A DNA stretch of 64,000 nucleotides from Methanovulcanius yangii. Its GTDB lineage: Archaea; Halobacteriota; Methanomicrobia; Methanomicrobiales; Methanomicrobiaceae. The notes under the pieces were generated by a model that was not told the DNA's origin, did not search any database, and saw only the letters and a list, made by a program, of their open reading frames with translations. Each line of letters opens with the position of its first letter. The stretch's first letter is position 1. The translations under genes and the position numbers were made by a program. Of the stretch, positions 27,200 to 34,112 are shown in pieces. The DNA lies in contig NZ_LTBL01000001.1 in assembly GCF_018687785.1 (NCBI RefSeq), forward strand, positions 1,603,780 to 1,667,779. Reading direction: 5' to 3'.

Positions 27200-27220
27200 T
27201 ACAACTGTGTTAGTTGTAAT
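27198..27220. promoter_or_regulatory. Palindromic operator at the trmB-type gene start
   Basis: A perfect inverted repeat: ATTACAACT and AGTTGTAAT separated by five bases. It covers the regulator's start codon and transcription start region and also lies within the promoter of the divergent gene at 27284. Likely the autoregulatory site of the TrmB-type protein; inference from position and symmetry. Confidence 0.7.
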
Positions 27221-27283
27221 TAATTTAATACCTTGCCTTCCGAATACGTACCTGCCATAACCGTACAGGAATCCAAGAAGACC

Positions 27284-27745
27284 ATGGACCAAACCAAAGA
27301 TCTGAAAACAGCGCCATTTATCGATACATGGCAAATCTGGGAAGAATCAGGGATTGTACCCGAGCCCGCCTGGCTTCTCGCCGTCGAGTGCCTCCACCGG
27401 CACGCGATGAAGGAACCGGAAGCGGACCTGCACCCTGCAGCGCTTTTCGGCATGTATGATATCGTTCAGATGGCAGCATCATTGCCCGGATTCCGTGTCC
27501 GGGACCGGGACCGGATGCTCACCTATGCACGCCTCTGCGGGATCGACGTGTCGGGCTGTTCGAACCACGAGATTGCTCTCCGAATCACAGGGATCATCTT
27601 GGGCGATTATGGCGTTCAACTATCTGATATCCATGACCTGATCCCGCCCGTTCCCTTCGAAGAAGGTCAGAAGTTACTCCGCTCTTCGGGCCGATACACC
27701 ATTCCGTCCGAACGTAATACCAACCCATCAGGAATCACATCATAA
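27284..27745 (+). CDS. Hypothetical protein divergent from the TrmB regulator
   Basis: A 153-residue soluble protein of unrecognised family, beginning MDQTKDLKTAPFIDTWQIWE and continuing GIVPEPAWLLAVECLHRHAM, then FRVRDRDRMLTYARLCGIDV. No membrane segments or cofactor motifs are seen; there are several spaced histidines and cysteines. An upstream extension to 27233 is possible but less likely. The shared promoter region carries the perfect palindrome at 27198-27220, so it may be controlled by the neighbouring TrmB-type regulator. A short hairpin (TTCACC, GAAAG, GGTGAA) follows the stop at 27750-27766. Confidence 0.72.
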   Translation: MDQTKDLKTAPFIDTWQIWEESGIVPEPAWLLAVECLHRHAMKEPEADLHPAALFGMYDIVQMAASLPGFRVRDRDRMLTYARLCGIDVSGCSNHEIALRITGIILGDYGVQLSDIHDLIPPVPFEEGQKLLRSSGRYTIPSERNTNPSGITS

Positions 27746-27949
27746 ATCATTCACCGAAAGGGTGAAAACTGACAGATACGCCCGGAACCTGTTTCATTCA
27801 CACCAAAACCGGGGCAGGGCACCCCGTCATGAGGCCCTCCCTGTCGTCCACCTCCACACATGACATAGGGAGAGCCTTCCGGGCAAAAATTTGATTTTCG
27901 ATGACGGGGAACGGTCCAGCACCATACCCCCTCTCCGTCGTCGATTAAG

Positions 27950-28558
27950 CTACTTTTTTTCCATATCGCTTCGAATCAGCGTGCACATCTCGTACGATTT
28001 GGTATAGGCATCGCGCATCACCTCGGGTTTTGTCGTGATATCGATGATCTCATCCATATTGTTCTGGAGCACCTCCCCCCAGTATTTGATATCGAGGATA
28101 TCGCAGAAGCATTGCACCGTCGTCCGCAGGCCGTCGAAGTCATGGTCGATATTCTGCCCTCCAATCGAAAGGAGAAGAGCCCTCCGGTGCTTCTTCCTTG
28201 CCGGGTCGGCGAGCGGCTCCTTTCTGAAATATTTGGCCATGAAATAGACCTGAAAGCGGTCCATGAACGATTTCAGGGCGCCGGGAACGCCCATCGTCAT
28301 TACCGGCGTTGCGACGATCATCCCGTCGATGGTCCGGAACGTATCAAAATAAGGCGTCACATCATCCTCGATGGCGCAGGTCTCATGGTCCTGGCAGTAG
28401 AGAATTTCCATGCAGGGTTTGAACTTCAGGTGAGGTACATCGACGACCTCCACCTCGCATCCTGCGTCCTGTGCTCCCCTGACGGCTTCGGCGAGAAGTT
28501 TGCCGGTATTTCCCTTCGGCCGGGGGCTGCCCATCAGCGCGATAATCTTCGGTGCCAT
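27950..28558 (-). CDS. NADPH-dependent FMN reductase / flavodoxin-family protein
   Basis: A 202-residue flavodoxin-fold protein. The FMN phosphate loop is ALMGSPRPKGNTGKLL, and VATPVMTMGVPGALKSFMDR is the isoalloxazine-binding region. At the place of the four-cysteine motif of iron-sulfur flavoproteins it reads PCMEILYCQDHETCAIEDD, keeping three of the four cysteines seen in its relatives at 32513, 33148 and 62660. It may therefore lack a normal 4Fe-4S cluster. It is a lone gene; the electron donor and acceptor are unknown. Confidence 0.85.
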   Translation of the reverse strand: MAPKIIALMGSPRPKGNTGKLLAEAVRGAQDAGCEVEVVDVPHLKFKPCMEILYCQDHETCAIEDDVTPYFDTFRTIDGMIVATPVMTMGVPGALKSFMDRFQVYFMAKYFRKEPLADPARKKHRRALLLSIGGQNIDHDFDGLRTTVQCFCDILDIKYWGEVLQNNMDEIIDITTKPEVMRDAYTKSYEMCTLIRSDMEKK

Positions 28559-28740
28559 GAGAGGGTATTGGCCGATGAAATAATTATAGATATACCCATT
28601 TCTCCTCCATTCCCTTCATACCGCCACTATTGGCGACAGCCTTTCCCCCGTGTACAGAGGAGGTGCAAATAAACCCAAACCCGGCCCGACCAAAGAAATA
28701 TATAGGTATCTCTGTAATTAGGGGACTGAGGGAATCGACT

Positions 28741-28959
28741 ATGACAGAAAGCCCCAAGAGAGTGAAAGCCGGCGAGAAGGTGGGTCCCGGCAAGTACGTG
28801 TGTGTTGATTGTGGTCTTGAGTTTGCCGTCGACGAAGCCGACAAGGATCTCAGGCCATGCCCGTCATGCGCCTGCGAGATGTATGACTGCTTCCCGATGA
28901 CACACATCCGGGAGGATGTCAAGACACCGGAAGACGCCCGGCACCCGCCGAAGCGCTGA
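28741..28959 (+). CDS. Zinc ribbon-containing protein
   Basis: A 72-residue protein (MTESPKRVKAGEKVGPGKYV) with two CxxC knuckles: CVDCGLEF and CPSCACEMYDC. This is a rubredoxin-like or zinc-ribbon small protein of methanogens without assigned function. A TATA-like AAATATATAGG near 28696-28706 precedes it. It appears to start the desulforedoxin/AhpD-like series, suggesting a redox or peroxide role. Confidence 0.82.
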   Translation: MTESPKRVKAGEKVGPGKYVCVDCGLEFAVDEADKDLRPCPSCACEMYDCFPMTHIREDVKTPEDARHPPKR

Positions 28960-29029
28960 AGGGACAGAACAGGTGCCTCCCCCGAAGAGGGGGAGACAGG
29001 AATAACCAATCCGAAGAGAGGTGGTATGT

Positions 29030-29155
29030 ATGGTAAATGTTTCGGAAGAAGGACAGGTATACGAATGTGAGATCTGTGGTAATGTGGTGAAGGTTGTCAC
29101 CGTCGGCGGCGGGGAACTCGTCTGCTGCGGCGAACCGATGTCACTGCAGGAGTAG
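29030..29155 (+). CDS. Desulforedoxin-like small protein
   Basis: A 41-residue protein: [20 protein letters not shown], then a C-terminal half with LVCCGEPM. It matches the desulforedoxin/desulfoferrodoxin N-terminal domain, which binds one iron with four cysteines (CxxC...CC). Stand-alone versions serve as small electron carriers. GAGAGGTGG just upstream is a strong ribosome binding site, and the next gene begins six bases after its stop. It is very short but its pattern and position leave little doubt. Confidence 0.88.
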   Translation: MVNVSEEGQVYECEICGNVVKVVTVGGGELVCCGEPMSLQE

Positions 29156-29160
29156 GAAAA

Positions 29161-29502
29161 ATGGACAAGCAACTCAGAGACCTTGAGGAGAATATCGGTA
29201 AGGTGCCGATGATCCTCAAGAAATGGGCCGAAGAAGACCCCGAGATGGAGAAGTTCGTCCTTGCCCTCGACAAGGGGGTATGGGGTGACGGCGCCCTATC
29301 CAAGCAGACCAAAAAGATCATCGCCATCTGTGTGGCAGCCGCCATGCGCGACCGTCATGCCGTCCGTGCCCAGGCAGCAGGTGCATCCGCCCTCGGCGTC
29401 AACTATGACGAGGTCGAGGAGGCACTCAGGGTTACCTTTCTCCTTGCTGGAATGCCTGCCTACACCTACGGCAGGACCGCAATCGACGACTTCATGAAAT
29501 AA
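29161..29502 (+). CDS. Carboxymuconolactone decarboxylase/AhpD-like protein
   Basis: A 113-residue helical protein of the CMD/AhpD family (LSKQTKKIIAICVAAAMRDR, then HAVRAQAAGASALGVNYDEV). AhpD proteins normally carry a CxxC with a nearby His to recycle peroxiredoxin; here that site reads AMRDRHAV with no cysteine pair, only a single Cys in AICVAA. It may thus have another role than disulfide reduction. It is six bases downstream of the desulforedoxin and ahead of the peroxiredoxin. Confidence 0.85.
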   Translation: MDKQLRDLEENIGKVPMILKKWAEEDPEMEKFVLALDKGVWGDGALSKQTKKIIAICVAAAMRDRHAVRAQAAGASALGVNYDEVEEALRVTFLLAGMPAYTYGRTAIDDFMK

Positions 29503-29504
29503 TC

Positions 29505-29545
29505 CACCTCTTCCACCTTTTGTGGGGGAGGGGAGGTGATTTTTC
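29505..29545 (+). terminator. Hairpin terminator after the AhpD-like gene
   Basis: CACCTC at 29505-29510 pairs with GAGGTG at 29533-29538, followed by ATTTTT. Confidence 0.5.
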
Positions 29546-29675
29546 GATGATCCGCACCCGTCGAGCGGAGCATTCAACGATGTCCCGGGCGTGGTGAGAA
29601 AACAGCCCCTTGCCGGGCAGCAGATATTACCAAATATTTCACAGAAGACTGGAAATCCATATCAAAGGAGGAACC

Positions 29676-30344
29676 ATGTGCGACGACGAAGAAATGTATG
29701 AGGACTATTATGAGCAGAGGAGCCTTCCGATCCTTGGAGAGGAGGCACCTGCCTTTGAGGCCGTCACGACGCACGGGCCAAAAAAACTGGAGGATTACCG
29801 GGGGCAGTGGGTCGTCCTCTTTTCCCATCCCGCAGACTTTACCCCAGTCTGCACGACGGAATTTATGGCTTTTGCAGGGGCCTTTGACGAACTGAAATCG
29901 CTCAATGCACAGCTTATCGGACTCTCCATCGACTCCGTGCACTCCCATATCGCATGGGTGCGCAATATCGAGGAGAAGTTTGGGGTACGAATTCCGTTCC
30001 CGGTGATCGCCGATCTCGATATGAACGTGGCACGGATGTACGGAATGATTCATCCCGGCCAGAGTACGACCGCGGCCGTTCGGGCGGTATTCTTCATCGA
30101 CCCCGAGGGAATCATGAGGGCGATGATCTATTATCCGCTCTCCAATGGCCGCTACATCCCCGAGATCGTCCGGCTGGTCCGGGCGCTGCAGATGACCGAC
30201 GAGAAGGGCGTCGCCACCCCCGCCAACTGGCAGCCGGGCGACAAAGTCGTCGTTCCGCCGCCGGCTACCCAGGAAGCGGCGGAAAAACGACTCAAAGAAG
30301 GGTTTGAATGCAGGGACTGGTATCTCTGCTTCCGGGAGCCCTGA
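29676..30344 (+). CDS. Peroxiredoxin (Prx6/AhpC-TSA family)
   Basis: A 222-residue peroxiredoxin of the archaeal Prx6 group, reducing hydrogen peroxide and alkyl hydroperoxides. The peroxidatic Cys is in HPADFTPVCTTEF, the conserved Arg in GQSTTAAVRAVFFIDPEG, and the C-terminal CRDWYLC pair likely provides the resolving cysteines, as in Aeropyrum-type proteins. The N-terminal MCDDEEMYEDYYEQ extension is acidic. ATG 29676 follows AAGGAGG. It belongs with the zinc-ribbon, desulforedoxin and AhpD-like genes upstream. Confidence 0.93.
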   Translation: MCDDEEMYEDYYEQRSLPILGEEAPAFEAVTTHGPKKLEDYRGQWVVLFSHPADFTPVCTTEFMAFAGAFDELKSLNAQLIGLSIDSVHSHIAWVRNIEEKFGVRIPFPVIADLDMNVARMYGMIHPGQSTTAAVRAVFFIDPEGIMRAMIYYPLSNGRYIPEIVRLVRALQMTDEKGVATPANWQPGDKVVVPPPATQEAAEKRLKEGFECRDWYLCFREP

Positions 30345-30393
30345 CCCGACACCCTTTTTTTCCCGGTTTGCCCGCACCCCGGCACCGTATTAT

Positions 30394-30411
30394 TGACACG
30401 ACATATGTCGT
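30394..30411 (+). repeat. Left inverted repeat of the DUF1670 unit
   Basis: TGACACGACATATGTCGT. The central part extends to a perfect 16-bp palindrome CACGACAT/ATGTCGTG at 30397-30412. It matches the right copy in 16 of 18 positions. Confidence 0.65.
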
Positions 30412-30458
30412 GGGGTTTATCGTCTCATGCATCCAATCACCTCAGTAATGCGGGGAGT

Positions 30459-31293
30459 ATGCCACCATTGACCAATGACTTCAGTGCGCTGAAGAATGCG
30501 TGGCTGAAGACCAAGGAACATCAGTTGCTCCGCCTGCTTGAGGAGGAGTACGGTTTTGACCGTCCGGTCTGCCGGTCGCTGGTGCACCTGATGCACGAAT
30601 TTGCCGAGGAGTACTACGGGTGGCAGCGGGGGGATCAGCAGATCATCTATCAGGCCGTGGATCTACGGGAATCGTCCGGCAGAACGATGGATGACCTCGC
30701 AACCATTCCGGTGAAACTGACCGTCTCCCACCCCGACGATGCGGATGTACTGAGGGAAGAGGGACTCAGCGGCCTTCGCCGATATAAACTCCTTCGCCTC
30801 GCAAACGAGTCATATGACCAGGGAGGACTTCTCACCCAGGCCGATATTGCCCTCCTCCTGACCACTTCCCTGCGCACCATCCAGCGCGATGTGAAGGAGA
30901 TGCGCCGTTCCGGCATATTCGTCCCCACCCGTGGATGGGTGCAGGAGATGGGTCACATGCCGACGCTGTATACCCGCTGCATCCGCTGTTATCTGGAGGG
31001 GGACGGACCCTCCGAGGTTGCAATACGGATTGGAAACTGCCGAACATAATGTCAAAAAAGCGTATCGTCTCTTCGCAGACACCATCGTCCTCTATGCCCG
31101 GGGCTATAATTCGGACCAGATCCTCGATATTACCGGTCTGCCCCCGAGGGTTGCCGGGGAATTCCTCATCCTGTACGAAACATTCGGCCGCGGCAAGGGC
31201 AGTCGCCTGGACGAACTGTTCTCTTCCTATACCCCCGGCATCACCCAGCGCCCTGTCCGCGTGGAGCGCGCACCTGAACGACATATGGCATAA
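30459..31293 (+). pseudogene. DUF1670 family protein, frameshifted
   Basis: A DUF1670-type protein split over two frames. The first part (30459 to a stop at 31049) has the family core SYDQGGLLTQADIALLLTTS, RTIQRDVKEMRRSGIFVPTR and ends CYLEGDGPSEVAIRIGNCRT. The expected continuation AEHNVKKAYRLFADTIVLYA, then GYNSDQILDITGLPPRVAGE, is found in the next frame up to 31293. The switch lies near 31030-31045 and needs a +1 shift or removal of one base. The protein has helix-turn-helix-like repeats; function is unknown. It could be a decayed gene, a sequencing error or a programmed shift. ATG 30459 follows GGGGAG. Confidence 0.75.
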
Positions 31294-31602
31294 AGAAAAC
31301 GGATGCGGCATTCCCCGTCCCCCCATTGGAGCCTGAATTATACCCTGTACTGACCAATTGGTATAATTCAAAGATTATTTTGTATTTTTACGATTCTCCG
31401 CCAGATTATCAGATATCTTCATTCGTAGTCATACGAACATTCAGGCAACCATTATATACTGGGTAGAACAAGTATAGGATGACAAATGTCGTGTCACTCC
31501 CATCCCGGTTGAAACCGGCACACCGGTGGGAGATGCACGCGGGAAATGTCCCCTACATCATGCCGGATACCCGGCACCGGACCCGCTGCGGCGGGAGAAA
31601 GG
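31294..31602. other. Non-coding stretch around the right inverted repeat
   Basis: AT-rich part (31320-31475) with a TATA-like ATTATATACTGG at 31451-31462, then the right repeat and a GC-rich section. No supported gene. Confidence 0.4.
31479..31496 (-). repeat. Right inverted repeat of the DUF1670 unit
   Basis: On the minus strand it reads TGACACGACATTTGTCAT, the partner of the left repeat at 30394-30411. TGACA and TGTCA halves around seven bases give it a dyad of its own. Confidence 0.65.
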
Positions 31603-31806
31603 GTGGAACTGTGTCCCGAAAGCAGGACGGACTGGGAAGGCAAACAGTATGCAATTCCCGACACATTATCGCTTACCAAATCGGGACCTTCGTTCGAATT
31701 CCCGGAATCATTCCAATTCAATCGAGGTAAATGGAAGGTTCTGCGAGATTTTGAACATTGGGGGAATCCCGCTCTCATGCGCGAATTTGCAGAAAAGCTT
31801 AAGTGA
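31603..31806 (+). CDS. Small hypothetical protein
   Basis: A possible 67-residue protein from GTG 31603 after GGGAG. The sequence SRTDWEGKQYAIPDTLSLTK, then FEFPESFQFNRGKWKVLRDF has a normal protein-like composition but no recognised family. The frame is open upstream to ATG 31546. It might be a remnant of a larger gene interrupted by the DUF1670 unit. Low confidence. Confidence 0.35.
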   Translation: MELCPESRTDWEGKQYAIPDTLSLTKSGPSFEFPESFQFNRGKWKVLRDFEHWGNPALMREFAEKLK

Positions 31807-31944
31807 TCTCAGACTGTAAGACAAAATATTCTACAGTGAACAGCCGCCACCGCGAACCCCCGAAGGGTGCGGCGAGGGCCAGAGACCCACAGAGCTGACC
31901 GACGACGACACGAACACCAATCAAGTGTATCGAAGTGATGTACC

Positions 31945-32208
31945 ATGGCAGCAATTACCAACGCAGATGAAGTATTGGCAGCGATTACCCAGACAGCAGG
32001 GATGGACACCAAACTCCCGAGCTCGGCAAAGTCGGTTCTCGACATTCTCGAGGACCATGAACCGAGAACCTTCTCGGACATCTCCGACCGGGTGAACTGG
32101 GCCCCCCGGACGGTGAGAAATGCACTTCGCAGACTCATCGACGAGGGACTGGTCGTCAGGAAATTCAATTTCCAGGACGCCCGCCAGGTCTACTACATGC
32201 GGACATAA
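31945..32208 (+). CDS. Winged-helix DNA-binding protein
   Basis: An 87-residue protein with a winged helix-turn-helix: LPSSAKSVLDILEDHEPRTF, SDISDRVNWAPRTVRNALRR, LIDEGLVVRKFNFQDARQVY. Small stand-alone regulators of this type are common in haloarchaea and methanogens. A TATA-like ACAAAATATTC near 31822-31832 suggests a leader of about 95 nt, which includes a GC-rich hairpin (CCGC...GCGG around 31855-31880). The target is unknown; the tandem iron-sulfur flavoprotein genes lie 305 bases downstream. Confidence 0.82.
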   Translation: MAAITNADEVLAAITQTAGMDTKLPSSAKSVLDILEDHEPRTFSDISDRVNWAPRTVRNALRRLIDEGLVVRKFNFQDARQVYYMRT

Positions 32209-32512
32209 ACCGTGCACAGACGAAGACGATCGTCGCACGGCAGCCCGCAGGCGGTGCCCTCACCCCCAATTCCCTTATCAACGACATGCTCCCGGGATGT
32301 GATGAACTCCCCCCCGATGTTTCATACCCCACAAGGGCCCCGGGGAGCGTATCACCCCTTTTCTGATGCATTCCTACCCGGCAGCAACCGCGATATGTTG
32401 CGCTGACGAGCGTATCCCCCCGATGCCGCATAGAATGGCTGTCGCCAGGACGAGGACCGCCCCCACAAACTCTTGGAAACCCTAAAGTAACATTCCGGCG
32501 AACAATCCGCCA
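32209..32512. other. Intergenic region, no supported gene
   Basis: About 300 bases between the winged-helix gene and the first iron-sulfur flavoprotein. No convincing frame, strong TATA element or hairpin was seen. Confidence 0.35.
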
Positions 32513-33151
32513 ATGGGAGTAAAGGTGCTCGCCTTCGCAACCAGTCCCCGCCGACACGGGAACTCCGAGGATCTGCTCGATTTCCTCCTTGAGGGAATGG
32601 AAAGCGAGGGCGACGTGGCCATCGAGAAACATGCACTCGACGAGATCGAGATCCGCCCCTGCAGGGGGTGTAACGCATGCGAGAAGCTGAACCGCTGCAT
32701 CATCGAGGACGATGATCTCAACTGGATACTGGAGAAGATCATCGATGCGGACGTCGTGGTGATGGCCTCCCCCGTCTACTGCATGGGACTCTGCGCCCAG
32801 GCAAAGGCTCTCGTCGACCGCATGCAGGTGCTCCGATCCAGAAAATACGTCCTCCGGCTGCCGGTCGTCCCCCCTGAACGTCACGGCAAACGTCTGGGCG
32901 TCTTTCTTGCAACGGCCGGTCAGGACTGGGACTATGTCTTTGACGCCCTCATCCCGTCCGTGAAGTGTTTCTTCCATGTCATGGACATTAAAAACAAAGA
33001 CATCTCGTACCTCATGATCAACAATGTCGATCATAAGGGAGAGCTCCGCGCCCACCCGACAGCACCCGATGAGGCACGAGAGCTCGGCCGCACCGTCATC
33101 CGGGAAATAAAGGGAAGGCTGGCACAGGAATATACAGGAGAGAAGGAATGA
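32513..33151 (+). CDS. Iron-sulfur flavoprotein (ISF family)
   Basis: A 212-residue flavodoxin-fold protein with FMN loop FATSPRRHGNSEDLLDFLLE and the compact ISF cluster motif CRGCNACEKLNRC (CX2CX2CX5C), then IIEDDDLNWILEKI. ISFs are dimers carrying FMN and a 4Fe-4S cluster; in Methanosarcina they reduce oxygen and peroxide with electrons from ferredoxin. The stop overlaps the start of the next ISF gene (ATGA), so the pair forms an operon and perhaps a heterodimer. Confidence 0.9.
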   Translation: MGVKVLAFATSPRRHGNSEDLLDFLLEGMESEGDVAIEKHALDEIEIRPCRGCNACEKLNRCIIEDDDLNWILEKIIDADVVVMASPVYCMGLCAQAKALVDRMQVLRSRKYVLRLPVVPPERHGKRLGVFLATAGQDWDYVFDALIPSVKCFFHVMDIKNKDISYLMINNVDHKGELRAHPTAPDEARELGRTVIREIKGRLAQEYTGEKE

Positions 33152-33756
33152 TTGTACGCGTACTCGGGATCTCGGGAAGCCCGCACCGCAGGGGCAATAC
33201 GGAACAGCTGCTGGACAGTTTCCTCGCCGGAGCGGAGGAGGCGGGGGCGAAGGTGGAAAAAGTCGTCATCAGCACGCTCACCTACCGTTCCTGCCAGGGA
33301 TGCAACGCCTGCCACAAGACAGGAGTCTGCGTCATCAAGGACGACTTCATCCCCCTCCTTACCCAGAAGGTGCCGGAGGCCGACATCGTCGCTCTTGCCT
33401 CCCCCATCTATTCGATGTCCATCACTTCCGAACTCAAGTCCTTCATCGACCGGGCCCACACCATGTGGGCACTGAAGGAGAAGCTCAAGAAGGTCACATA
33501 TAGTAAGGAACACCGGGCGTCCCATCTCGGCTTTTTCATCGGCACAGCAGGGATGGACAGGGCCGACATCTTCGATTATGCCAAACCGGTGATCACCGCC
33601 TTCTTCAACGGCTACGGACTCTCCTACCCCCCGGACAACAATATCACCGCCGGTGCCATGGACAGGTACGGCGGCATCAGGGGCCATCCGACCGCCCTTG
33701 CAGAGGCGTTTGAGGCAGGCAAGGCTGCAGTCGGGCGCCTGAAAAAAGAAGATTAA
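33148..33756 (+). CDS. Iron-sulfur flavoprotein (ISF family), second copy
   Basis: A 202-residue paralogue of the preceding gene, translationally coupled to it. FMN loop GISGSPHRRGNTEQLLDSFL, cluster motif CQGCNACHKTGVC (CX2CX2CX5C), flavin-contact segment ASPIYSMSITSELKSFIDRA. Both copies keep all four cluster cysteines. Expected to transfer electrons between ferredoxin and small oxidants. GGAGAGAAGG precedes its start. Confidence 0.9.
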   Translation: MIVRVLGISGSPHRRGNTEQLLDSFLAGAEEAGAKVEKVVISTLTYRSCQGCNACHKTGVCVIKDDFIPLLTQKVPEADIVALASPIYSMSITSELKSFIDRAHTMWALKEKLKKVTYSKEHRASHLGFFIGTAGMDRADIFDYAKPVITAFFNGYGLSYPPDNNITAGAMDRYGGIRGHPTALAEAFEAGKAAVGRLKKED

Positions 33757-34059
33757 CGTCCTGAAATCCGCGGGTCCGGGACAACCTCTCATGAGGCACC
33801 AACAGGGAAGAACCCGGGCGCCGACAAACCTATGTATGGCACCATTTTTTGTTCCCGTCGCAGCCCAGATATATCGCCGCCATCTATCCCGGCGGCCGCC
33901 GGAAAAAACCCCGCGCATACGGGTCCGACACCCCCACACAGGCATTTATTATATTTAAATATTTCTATCTGCGCAGAAAATACTTATATGTCTAAATGAG
34001 CATCTTTTCAAAAATGGAAGAAGAAAGCGCCATTTTTACATGCATTGCATATCTGTTCC
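33757..34059. other. Intergenic region before the surface-protein triplet
   Basis: About 300 bases, turning strongly AT-rich after 33945. A T6 run at 33845-33850 could terminate the flavoprotein operon. No gene is supported. Confidence 0.4.
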
Positions 34060-34089
34060 GATAGGCAAATGTGCAATACCGTTATATAC
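34060..34089 (+). promoter_or_regulatory. Promoter of surface protein A with conserved upstream motif
   Basis: GATAgGCAAATgTGCA followed by TTATATAC, shared almost exactly with the promoter of the second paralogue (37837-37866). The TATA box at 34082-34088 is about 28 bases from the start codon, so the mRNA is probably leaderless. Confidence 0.65.
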
Positions 34090-34112
34090 CCATCTGGGAA
34101 AGATCATAAATC

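Larger units (their letters stand above)
30394..31496 (+). mobile_element. Putative insertion element: DUF1670 gene between inverted repeats
   Basis: Two 18-base sequences in inverted orientation, TGACACGACATATGTCGT at 30394-30411 and its complement (two mismatches) at 31479-31496, flank one frameshifted DUF1670 gene in a 1,103-bp unit. This is the layout of a small insertion sequence. No target-site duplication is visible next to the ends, and both repeats also have internal dyad symmetry, so they may instead be a pair of operators for the DUF1670 protein. Confidence 0.4.

Noticed and set aside
30380-31510. Target-site duplication flanking the DUF1670 unit
   Set aside because: The bases next to the two repeats (…TAT and CTC…) do not match, so mobility is not proven.
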